DNA from: Thamnaconus septentrionalis
Lineage: Eukaryota > Chordata > Actinopteri > Tetraodontiformes > Monacanthidae
Assembly: GCA_009823395.1 (NCBI GenBank)
Contig: CM020513.1
Coordinates: forward strand, 17,501,001-17,565,000
DNA length: 64,000 nt
Direction: 5' to 3'
Made by a program: the position numbers and the translations under genes. Shown here piece by piece: positions 14,234 through 24,280 of the stretch (the first letter of the stretch is position 1; every line of letters starts with the position of its first letter). The notes beneath the pieces are model-generated. The model ran no database searches, was not told the origin of the DNA, and worked only from the letters and a program-made list of their open reading frames with translations.

Positions 14234-14462
14234 GATTTTTAAATGTCAAAAAGTTATTTTGATATTTGCCAAAGAACAACATTATGTTTAAACAAAACCC
14301 AATGCACTTGATTGGTTGGTATACATTAGTTTTAACTGAAAGGAACTCATAGAAACCTGAACTAACAGAGTTGTTTTAGGGATAAATGTGAGGTTTCTGA
14401 GAGGCTTCTGGTGTTTTTAAATCAACAAACCATGAGCGGACAATGGGATTTAAGCAGCAGGA
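14234..14462 (+). repeat. Dispersed direct repeat, copy 2
   Basis: Second copy of the 13,106-13,338 unit. It differs by scattered substitutions and small indels, for example GTATACATTAG preceded by GGTTG in both copies. Confidence 0.85.
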
Positions 14463-15489
14463 AGGTAACAGGCTGAATGGAACTCTTTCCCCCCTCTGTG
14501 AAACTCCAGAATGGTTATGTGGACTACAGAATGTCACTTGGGAGTCGAGGGTTTTGAATTTGGTTGGACTGCTGCACGTTATATTATTCTAAAGACACAC
14601 AACTGCATTTTTCTTCACCGCGGTCACTGTCCTGTCGTTCCATTAGAGCGCTGATAAACGACGCACGCTGCCAACTGTACGCTATCGTAGTGGTTAAAAT
14701 ATTTTAAAAAAGCACTTGGCATTTTCAGCAATGCATCTCTGACTCACTGTTTCCTGGCTTAATATGTACAATCACGATACGCGTTAAAGGCCACACATGA
14801 TGAATCGTTGCTACGCCGCTGAGGCTCTGATTCAAACAGCATAAAGCAGCATTAAGCTGGAAGAGTATTTCTAAGTATGTGTGTGTGTGTGTGTGTGTGC
14901 GCGCACGCATGGCTTTGTAACATTTTTGTAGTTCCATCATCTTCACTCACAAAGTTGCCCATCACCTCTCAACGCTCGTGTGTGTCGCTTCAATGTCGAT
15001 CTGTTCGATCCAGTTTCACTTCAAGATAAAGAATCAGACCAGTTCGTGAAATCAACTGATTTATTTTGTTGATTTTTTTAAAGTTTGAAACAAGAAAGTG
15101 GAGGGGAAAAAAACGAGTCACAACAAACAAGGGCAAAAGAATTTTGGGCTCCACACTCCCAGTTTGCTCAACCACCACCAGCGTTTGTTATGTTTTTTTC
15201 CCACCCAGAATGCAACACCCTTAAATCATCAAGGTTCCCCTGTCAAAATAAAATACTTCCTCTTAAAGTTTATAAATGTAGTTGAAATTAACCAAATTGT
15301 AAGATTGTCCTTTATAAACATAAGCTATTAATATACTATTTTAAATAGAATGTACATTTGATACTCACCTCCCTGTTTTCTCTTATTTGACTCTAGATTC
15401 TTAAATTATTTGTTGGTATATTTTTAAGTATTTTAACTGCAAATTTTATTCTGATGTGTTTTAACCTTTTCACATTTTCTTCTTTTTTA

Positions 15490-15560
15490 TAAAGTGTCTT
15501 TGAGGACTTGAAAAGTGCTCTACAAATAAAATATATTATTATTACTATTACCCTTAGGCA
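15490..15560 (+). mobile_element. LINE/SINE 3'-tail relic (L2-like)
   Basis: The motif GAAAAGTGCTCTACAAATAA followed by ATT repeats (TATTATTATTACTATTA) is characteristic of 3' ends of fish L2-type LINEs and their SINEs. Only the tail is present. Confidence 0.5.
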
Positions 15561-17449
15561 CCTACAATTTTGTTTAATTGCTTTTATAATTCAGACGTAT
15601 TACAGCAGTGGGATGGAGACGACATTGAATGACTCAGTCAGACTCCTGATGCTCTTGCTGATTAGAGGTAAACAGGTAGCACTAGGAGAAGGAGGAGAAG
15701 CTAAGCGCTAAGCGAACAGGACTGTAATTGTGTCTGCTGTCACAACCTGGGAGGATTTTGTGCACTTGTGCACAAAGGAGCAATTGTCATCCAGCGTTTA
15801 AAATGTCACACAATTACACGTGGGGCTCAAGCGGCTTGCTCTCCAAACAACGTGAGAGCAGAAAAATAATGAGACTGAAATAAATTCAACAGCGTCTCTT
15901 GATTCACCGCAGCTCTCAAGCTGTTTCTTTGATTTATCAGACTTAATGTGGCTTTTGGATACAACGCAGGCCACAGATGCAATTAAAGTGAACGAGTTTG
16001 TTGTGCGAAAAACACTCGTCATGTCAAGAGCACGACTCAAATCATCCCTGGTTGAAGTGTATCTCAACTGAGGAACTTTAAGGTTAATAATTCATCTGAC
16101 CTACAAGTCGCGCTTGTTTACAGGAAGACATCGAGGATATGGAACATCCCGTCTCGTTACTTCTCTATAAAGTTTGATAGGCATCAGCTAAATTTTAGAA
16201 CCACTGAGAAGGAAGCGCTCCCCTCACTTTCCGCCTCATAGTATCTTGAAATGTGTTCATCACTTCTCTTTTTTGTGCTTTTACTTTCCCTAAACCTCAA
16301 AGATTGGGCCTTGACTAGGCATAAGTTAACACTTGACATCAAAATAACAACCAAAATCAATTATAAGCATTGAAACTCCGGATTCAGATTTGTCCCTTGT
16401 CAACCACTTACAGCTTACGTCATACACTTTTATTAGCCCAAAAAAACTGGGCTCATCTCTGCTGTTTGATCTCGTTAAAGAGCTAAATATGCTTTATGAT
16501 TTTGTAATTGACTGTCTAGCTGAAAAGGGACTGAGGCGTCTGTCACCTCGCTCAGGCTGGGTAACATGACTCGTAGATCAGCGGTAGGTCGCCATCAAGC
16601 GGTCAAACGCTGTTATTACACAAGATGCTCTCCGACTACAAACCACAGCTGTTCACTCTCTTCGAAACCAACCTTGAAACGCGGAGCGAGGTGTCTGATT
16701 GGTCAGTGGACACCATCGGGACCTGAAGTTGATCGTGATTGGCCAATCGGAGCCCCAAACACCTAGCAGGTTCACAACGGACTATGGCGAGGTTTAGTTT
16801 AGTTTAGTTTTAATGTGATCGGACCTTGACAATCAACAGGTTAGTGACTTACTTACTACTTCTTAATGAGCACGAACCAGGCACTCGAGTGCCTCATCTC
16901 AAAATTGCGCCTCTTTGTCGCCCTATTCCCCCCCCTGCTAACTAGCTCGTCTTTGCGAGTGTAGCGTTTGACATTTAGCCGCAAATTAGCACGATTTCGT
17001 TCACTGAATGAAGCATTAGCTGCCCAGCAGTGTTTCGAAACCCAAGCAGGTTGTGCTTTAGTGCGTGTCCTGTGTTTGTTTGTGCCTCGAGTCTGCTCGG
17101 GTTTCAGCTATGCTCGGGAAAACAAAAACAAAAAAAACAAAAAAAGGCAAACCCAGTTCAAATGTGGCGGTTTGCTTGTGTGCAGTGACGACGTGGGTGG
17201 GCGCAGCTCGCAGCCAACTGCGGCGAAAATCCACGTAGCTGCTAAACAGCCGAGGCTCGATGCTAACAACACCCCTTTGAAAACTGGCGAAACTGATCGT
17301 TTCCCAGTCGACACGGCAGTATGTAGATTCTGTGGGTTACATAAGTGTGCTGCTACTCTGCAGGGAAACCATACCGGGAGCTTTTCAGCGAAAAACAATG
17401 TGACGGATCGCCTGCGGTAGCTGCGCTAGCATAGCGATCATTGCAGTAA

Positions 17450-17463
17450 GTTGCCATGGCAAC
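17450..17463. promoter_or_regulatory. Perfect RFX/X-box palindrome
   Basis: GTTGCCATGGCAAC is a perfect 14-bp inverted repeat and matches the consensus X-box bound by RFX factors. It lies about 2 kb upstream of the ankrd26 start codon. Confidence 0.6.
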
Positions 17464-17740
17464 ACCAGTCACCCTTACAACCACTGCTGTCAAAAGTTCA
17501 TTAAAACACTTTGGAACGTTGCAGCGCTGCACTAATGGAAAAGAACCCAGTGTGTGTCGTCCGTTTCCCGCTTTTCTGCGAACCGACCAGCCGCCGAGAG
17601 ATTCACACTGCGCACTCATTCCTGCAATTAGGGCGAGTTCACTGGAACGTACGAAAGAGGATTGGAGCAGCAACAAGAAAAAATGTTATAGGAAGGAGTT
17701 TGTTTTTTGTTTTTAAAGTTTCTATTTCGACATTGATCAT

Positions 17741-17910
17741 GAAATTTTGATTTAAATCTCTAAATTTCCACGTTAATCTCGAAATTTCAAATTTATTCTT
17801 GAAATTTCGATTTAAATCTCTAAACTTCCACGTTAATCTCGAAATTTCAAATTTATTCTTGAAATTTCGATTTTAGTCACAATATGTCAACTGTATGCTC
17901 GAAATGAAAA
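17741..17910. repeat. 60-bp tandem repeat, about 2.5 copies
   Basis: Two 60-bp units (17,741-17,800 and 17,801-17,860) differ by two bases, followed by a degenerate partial third unit. Each unit holds GAAATTTCGATTTAAATCTC and CACGTTAATCTCGAAATTTC blocks, so it is internally self-similar (GAAATTT/AAATTTC). Confidence 0.85.
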
Positions 17911-18244
17911 CTTGAAAAAAAAAATCTGAATTACCGTTTCGATTTTCTCCATTCGATTGAATCACCACTGTGGCTGTTATTTTCTCAGAGGCTACTGATA
18001 AATGTCAACGTATGAGGAACGTCACAAAAAGAGAAAGATTTATAATACGGCTGACTCGTTCAAATGAACTTGTGAGTGAACTGAAAGAATAGAATTTAAC
18101 TCCTCTCACTTTACATCAACATCATAATTTCAATATAAATGACACACTGTAATGCAAAGTCAGAGGGATGGTTTCTGTGACCTTGCTCATCCCTGCCTCT
18201 GACTGTCTTTGCACATCTGCTCTTGTTGTTGGCATCTATTGACC

Positions 18245-18345
18245 TCAGTGTTTCTTGTAGTTACAGTATAGTTTCTTTTTTTGTATTGTTTTAGTGCTGC
18301 AACAGTGTAGTTTGCCAATTTGGGATCAATAAAATACATCTAGTT
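18245..18345 (-). mobile_element. Retroposon 3'-end relic
   Basis: The reverse complement contains TTTATTGATCCCAAATTGGC and CTACACTGTTGCAGCA. This is the same motif series as 40,588-40,660 in opposite orientation and is typical of a widespread fish LINE/SINE 3' region. Confidence 0.6.
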
Positions 18346-18479
18346 TAAATATCAATGCATTTCAGTGCTTAAATCCATAGTATATTAAAAAAAAAAAAAA
18401 AAAGCAGATGGGATTTTCGATGTAAAAATCCTGCACGCGTAATCAGGCATCATACATACATGTAAAAGAACCTCTCTAG

Positions 18480-18905
18480 TTGTATTTGTATAAATGTTGA
18501 ATTAATTTACAGCAACAGCAGCAGGATCCGGAGTGTCTGACTGCTGCACCGGTTCCGGTCCGTCCCACATCCGAGCCACGTCGCGGCTTTGGTCCCAGAG
18601 ATGAAAGTGGGGCGCGTGCAGTCCGTTGCCATGGCAACGGCTCACCGCATATAACGTAGCTCGCTCGCGGCCCCGCAACACAGCGGTGTGTGTGTGACGA
18701 TGTTTGTCCCAATGGGACGGCGCATCGCGGCGTGAACCGGGTCGAGGTCCCCGGCAGCTTCAGGTGCTGGGACCGAATCGACGACTTCCTGCGGGCAAAG
18801 GTAGAATAGAAACGGGGGAAGCGGAGAAAAACCCACCGGTGAGACCGCGGTGAGACCGCGGTAGCCGCCGCTGCTAGCCGCCGCGTTCACCGGGACCGAA
18901 CAGGG
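18480..18905 (+). promoter_or_regulatory. CpG-rich promoter-like segment upstream of ankrd26
   Basis: This is a local GC- and CpG-rich island in otherwise AT-rich DNA, including tandem GTGAGACCGCGG. It contains a perfect X-box (18,625-18,638). It lies 540-970 bp before the ankrd26 start codon, so a promoter or first non-coding exon is plausible. I see no TATA box and cannot fix the transcription start. Confidence 0.5.
18625..18638. promoter_or_regulatory. Perfect RFX/X-box palindrome in CpG segment
   Basis: This is a second exact GTTGCCATGGCAAC, 1,175 bp from the first and 821 bp before the ankrd26 ATG. RFX sites are a known feature of promoters of ciliary and centriolar genes. Binding here is inferred. 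Confidence 0.65.
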
Positions 18906-19293
18906 ACGATCTGCACCGACAGCTCGGTGTCGTTCGAGGAGAACACAATGACTGTATTAATCCCACACTGGGGACATTTTGTGTTATTACAGCAACAATA
19001 TGGTGCAAAGAGAAGGAAAATTGTATGAATTAAAAAGAAATAAAATACAATATTTATTGGGTTAGAGAAGAAAACAAACGGCCAAGATATTTAGGCTACG
19101 TCTTTTGGACAATTGGACTACTTACAAGTTATCTACATTATATTGACATATGAATAAGTGCAGCCAAGTGGTTGAGAAAACAGTTTTCTTGTGTGCAGTT
19201 TTCATGCGCCAGTGTGGCTGAGGATTAATGCCGACACTTCGCCACTCCGGGTTTCTCGGCTACTAATCTGCTTTACGCGACTTATTGACAGGG

Positions 19294-19389
19294 ATGGGAG
19301 AGCCGGTGGCGGCCGTGCTGGAGGTGGAGGTGGTGGTGGTGGTGGTGGTGGCAGCAGCGGCTCTCCGACACCAGCTGATCGGCAGGTAG
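19294..19389 (+). other. Upstream ORF in the ankrd26 leader (31 codons)
   Basis: An ATG at 19,294 in the context GGGATGG opens a 31-codon frame that is rich in valine (GTG repeat) and stops with TAG at 19,387-19,389. That is 56 bp before the main start. It would act as a uORF only if the transcript begins upstream of it. Confidence 0.45.
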
Positions 19390-19445
19390 TGACGGCAAGA
19401 AGGCGAGAGTGAGTCTGCTGCTGCTACTGCCGCCGCAGAGCCACC

Positions 19446-19645
19446 ATGAAGAAGATATTCAGCTTCACCAAGAAGAAGAAGACGCCCAGCAGCACGCCCG
19501 ACAACGGCAGCGTGCTGTCGGCGGGCTACGAGCTGAGGGACAAGGACCTGAGCAAGGTGCACCGGGCGGCGGCGGCGGGCGACGTGGTCAAGCTGAGGCA
19601 GCTGGCCAAGAAGAATGACGTCAATCAGCTGGACAAGGAGAACAG
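19446..19645 (+). CDS. ankrd26: ankrd26 exon 1
   Basis: It starts ATG at 19,446 after GAGCCACC. It encodes MKKIFSFTKKKKTPSSTPDN, then GYELRDKDLSKVHRAAAAGD, which is the conserved ANKRD26 start and the first half of ankyrin repeat 1. The donor is AACAG|GTGCAG; it ends in phase 2. Confidence 0.95.
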
Positions 19646-20643
19646 GTGCAGTGAGCAGGAAAACGGCTTTTAGTGTCAGTACTGCAAACTCTCAGAACGT
19701 CTTGCAAGACAACCTGAAGTCAGCCACATTCTTCCCTTATAGACATGTTAGAAACATTTTTTTTAAACTGCCCATTTACAGTACGTAACTGTCGTATTTG
19801 ATTTTAATTTTTGGCTGTTTATTAAAGTTATTTGGCCTGTTAATTCAAGTTTTATGTATTTTATTGCACTTATTGTTTTTAATCTTTTGATTCCTGTAGT
19901 TCTATTTTATTACTATTTTTCAACTCAAACTGTTTGTTCATTTTATATGTACTCCGGTGTCATTGTAAATGAGGGCCCTCAGTGATCCTTCCAAGAACTT
20001 TTAAAAAAAAAGGTTGAGTGAGTGCAGTGAACATTGTGGTTTAAGTTACAGTTTGAAATCATTTTTAACACTTGTAATCTTTAACAAAGTGCATAAATAC
20101 ACCAATGAATTTTGCAGTGTGCAAAAGCGCAGCTTGGTCGGGCATCCTGTGTTCTGGCAACCTGCTGCTGTTTTTTTTTTTCTACTTATGTTTCAGGGAT
20201 CTAGTTTCCACTTAGAATAAGCACCGTGGAGTCACCTAGTGGCAGGAATAACGCACTCATGGCAAACAAATCCTGCAATATTCAGCAGCTCTCCTTTTTA
20301 TTTTCGTGTGAGCGCAGCATAGTTTGACGTTTCTCTTCTTTATTCCCACATTGTTGCTTTTGCGACCTCTTGACTCCGGTCAGTGAAATGTTTTTTTATG
20401 TCGACTGGACTCAGATCTCAAACAGCACAACGCAGTTTGTCTATAAATGTAACTCATTTGAAAACAAGAAAGAAAACAAGAATGCGCACATATAACTGTG
20501 ACTTCCTGTTTCAGGACTCCTCTTCACATTGCCTGCGCCTGTGGACACGTGGAGGTGGTGCAGTTTCTCCTTGAGTGCAAAGCTAAGCTTAACCTGTGTG
20601 ACAATCAAAACAGATCGGCCTTAATGAAGGTAATCCTGGCTGG

Positions 20644-20677
<34 letters not shown>

Positions 20678-23600
20678 CAGCAGAGACACTCTGCTGTCAG
20701 GATCTTTGGTTTGTGTGGGAGATGATGATGTTTCCAAGTGGTTGAGGAGCCAGTTTTCCCCCTGCTTCATTCAGGCAGTGCAGTGCCAACACGAGCGCTG
20801 CGTCAACATACTGCTGGAGAATCACGCCAACCCCAACCTGGTGGACGTCAACGGCAACATGGCTCTGCACCTGGCGGCAAACATCCCATCCATCTCCACC
20901 GCCGTGCTGCTGCTGGAGCACGAGGCCGACCTCAACGCACAGAACAAGGTGATTGCCACGGAAGACTGTCCCTCTCAGGATCAACTGCTATGTAATGGCT
21001 CAGTTCAGACCTCATGTCTAATAATATCAAGTGTATTTGAGTTGTGATGTATCATTTTGTGTCATGCGCACAAGTTCTCCTAGAAATCACACGTCTGATC
21101 GCCTTGTTTTTCTCTCCCCTCAAACACGAAGAAGGTCCAACAGAGCATCAGCTTTAATAAAACTGAAACAGAGCATTTATGCAGGGGGCAGTAAACAGCG
21201 GGTTAATGGTGCAGATTGCTGTTGTCGAATTTTTGATAATTGTGTGCAGGCTGGTCCACTGGAGCCTCTGGGAACTAAACTAATGGGACCTTCTTCATTT
21301 TGAACCCCTCATGTTGATCATTGATTGTTTTACAATGGAAAAAAAACATGGACCGTTTTCATTAAGGGATTTCTCATTCAGATTCTATCATGAACCAAAA
21401 ACATGGATTTTAACATTTACAAATGTCGTACAAATGTTGCCCTTGTCGTTTCATCCAGCTGATCAATGATACATGGAACCATGAAAATGTTGAATGTGAT
21501 GTCCTGTACCTGATGCTTCCATCATGGTGATTTTCAGGAGGCGTTCACACCCTTGACTGTAGCGGTACGAGAGGATCACATGGAGATGGCTGAGTTCCTA
21601 CTGAAGGAGGGCGCCAACGTCAACATCACGGACCAGGATCAAAGGTCAGCGCAGAGCTTGAGGCTATTACAGTGCTAAATGTCCAGTATTCCACGCGTTG
21701 CGTTACCTTATGTTGCGTTGCGGTATCTTGTGTTATGTTGCGTTACATTCTGTTCATTGCTGGTGCTTGTTGCTGCTCGGTCCCCTCCAGATCCCCACTG
21801 ATGATCGCTGCTGGCAACGGGCAGATCTCTATGTTGCGGCTGCTGCTGAAGTTTGAGGCCGACGTCGCGCTGAAGGACAAGAAGGGATGGTCAGCTGACG
21901 ACTACGCGGTCATGAATGGCCATCATCCGTAAGATAGTCAATCTTTGATGCTTTGTGCATACACGCTGGTAGTCAAATTGTGCGAGTCCATTTTATGGGT
22001 TTCTATCTTTGCAGTTAATGAAGAGTCCGTGGCGTGATGGGAAAAATTGCTCAACAAAAAGGCTTCATTGAGACTCTGAAGGTTTGATGCTGCTTATTTG
22101 CAAAACACTGTCGGAACTCAGGCTCTGGACTCTGTTGCAGGTGTTCGCTGCTGATCATTGAGCACGGCACCCAGAGGGACGGCGGGCCGTCGGTGTCACA
22201 TCGATGTCTGAGCCAGAAGAAGAAGAAGACGGCGGCGGCGCTGCTGCTGGGAAGCCCCACTCACGATGCAGAAGCTGGTTTCTCTCTGGGAGGACCGGCC
22301 ACCGACCGATACGGTACGACGGCAGGCTGGCCAGGCACAGCAGCAGCCTGTGACTCTGTGTCACTGACTCTGATTGTCTCATTTATCCCTTATGCCTCAC
22401 ATGGATCTAGAACATGGGACACATGAAGCAGGGAGAGGTATCGCCAGTGCTAGAGGCGTGTGTGTGACATGTTCAAGTTGCTAAGTGTGGATGTTCAATG
22501 TCACTTTGCTCGGCAACAAGACTTTCAACTTTTTACTGCATGATGATGGTTTTTTTTTAGGATTTACTTTGAAGGCTTGAATGAGTGAAGAATATTTTGG
22601 AACATTTACCAGGAAGCCACAGTTTGAAAACACTGATATTTAAAGTGAAAAATATGTTCACGTAGAAAATGGTTGGATGCTTATTGTTAATTTAGCGACT
22701 TGTGGCTAATGGCTTCATATTGTTCCATGGTTTTTCGCGCTTCAGTATTTCAAAGCGACACTCAGTGTTCATTTCATTCATCAGTGCTTTTTCATATTTG
22801 GCCGAGAGGTGAAAAAACTGTTAAAAAACTTTAAAAAATAGTCTATAAAGAATGTATGCCTTGTTAGAAGTGACTGAGTCACAGCAAGTCATGTGCTCTG
22901 TTGCAGACATGGACGACAACTCTCAGTCGGAGTCTTTAAGTCGGTGAGCGCCGCCTCCTCAGTCTGTCTCCAAACATTAACAATGACAAGTGATGGCAGG
23001 GCTGAACTGCTCCCTCCTTTGTGTCTCAGCGTCTCTAAGAGTGGAGCTGACGACTGGCCTTCATCAGAAGGAGAGGAGGACTCTGTCTTTGCTGAGAAGG
23101 TCGGCGCTTCCTTTCGCAAAGCTTTTAAAAAATATCAATTGTAAACATCATTTGTTGCTTCACTTAACGTGTCGTCTTTCAGAAGTCCCTGAGGGTGAAC
23201 TTGAAGAAGATGATTGCGTCTCAAAGAGAAGGTACTGAGTCATTCAGCTCTGGTTCCTCCTCTGGTTCCTCCATGGTGGTGTTTTCCTCCAACCTGTCTC
23301 CCTCGCCTGCCTCCCTGTAGCCTCCATCCTGCCTGAGAGATCCCTGAGCGGTGCTGAGCCTGAGGTCCACAGCAGCCTCAGTAGAATCCAGAGACTCCCG
23401 TCCCTCCCCAAGGCCCTTCAGACCAGCAGAACCCCAGACGCCCCAGTAGACTCCTCTCCCACCCCACCCCCACCAAGAAACCCCCAGATGACCTCCACCC
23501 CTCTTCCCAGCAGCAGCAGAAAGGTGAACTATTGTTGTTTCAACTTGTCTTACAGTGACACCTGTCTCCTTTTTTTCTTTCAAATGCTTTAAAAAAACAA

Positions 23601-24227
23601 CAACAATCAAAAAATAATCAATAAAAGCAGGCAGCTCAGCCAAGCGTCCCGCACAAAGTAAATCAGCATCAGCATCTGACGAAGATGGAGACTCTGAGGA
23701 CGAAGATGATGAAGAAGAAGAGGACGAAGAGGAAGAAGAAGAAGAAGAGGAGGAAGAGGACAATGAAGATGATGATGATGATGATGAAGACGAGGAGGAA
23801 GAAGAAGAAGAAGAAGAAGAAGAGGAGGATGAAAGTGATGATGATGAGGAAGAGGATGAATGTGAGGAAGTTGATGAGAACTGTGTGGCTGCCGCTGTCA
23901 TCGTTGGTCCAGGTTCTCATGAAGCTCCGCCCACCAGTGTTTCTCCTCGTCCAGGTGTTGTGAGTGAAGGAGAAGAATCTCCAGATACCTGCAGAAGAAC
24001 TCTGCAACCCAACGTCCACTTCCCCTGCGGGACGTCCTATCCGATCCCAGCCGCGATGAACGTGGAGGACGACTGCGTGGTCTCAGCCGTCAGAGTGGAG
24101 TCCAAGTTCTCCGACGAGGACGACAGTGTCTCCAGGGACAACGCAGGTGCAGCCAGACCGTCCTCGAACGCAACACCACCTACAGAGGTCAAGGAGGGCG
24201 AGGCTCCTAGCAGAGCAGAGGACCACC

Positions 24228-24280
<53 letters not shown>

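Larger units (their letters stand above)
14463..17740. other. Intergenic, no gene seen
   Basis: It contains a (TG)n run at about 14,878-14,898 and a LINE-type tail near 15,490-15,560. A somewhat GC/CpG-richer stretch (16,560-17,650) holds an X-box palindrome. One 150-codon open frame at 16,968-17,420 (+) has no recognisable domain. I do not call it a gene. Confidence 0.45.

Noticed and set aside
16968..17420. 150-codon plus-strand open frame
   Set aside because: No recognisable domain, no conserved motif, no splice partners. It lies in GC-richer DNA where chance frames are longer.
1..19000. tRNA, rRNA or other RNA genes in the upstream intergenic region
   Set aside because: No A/B box pair with a cloverleaf-compatible fold could be recognised by eye. 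A structure search would be decisive.
23183..23231. Acidic alternative frame of exon 9 (VPEGELEEDDCVSKRR)
   Set aside because: Attractive by composition, but its exit phase runs into a stop in exon 10, while the KSLRVNLKKMIASQRE frame matches the family.
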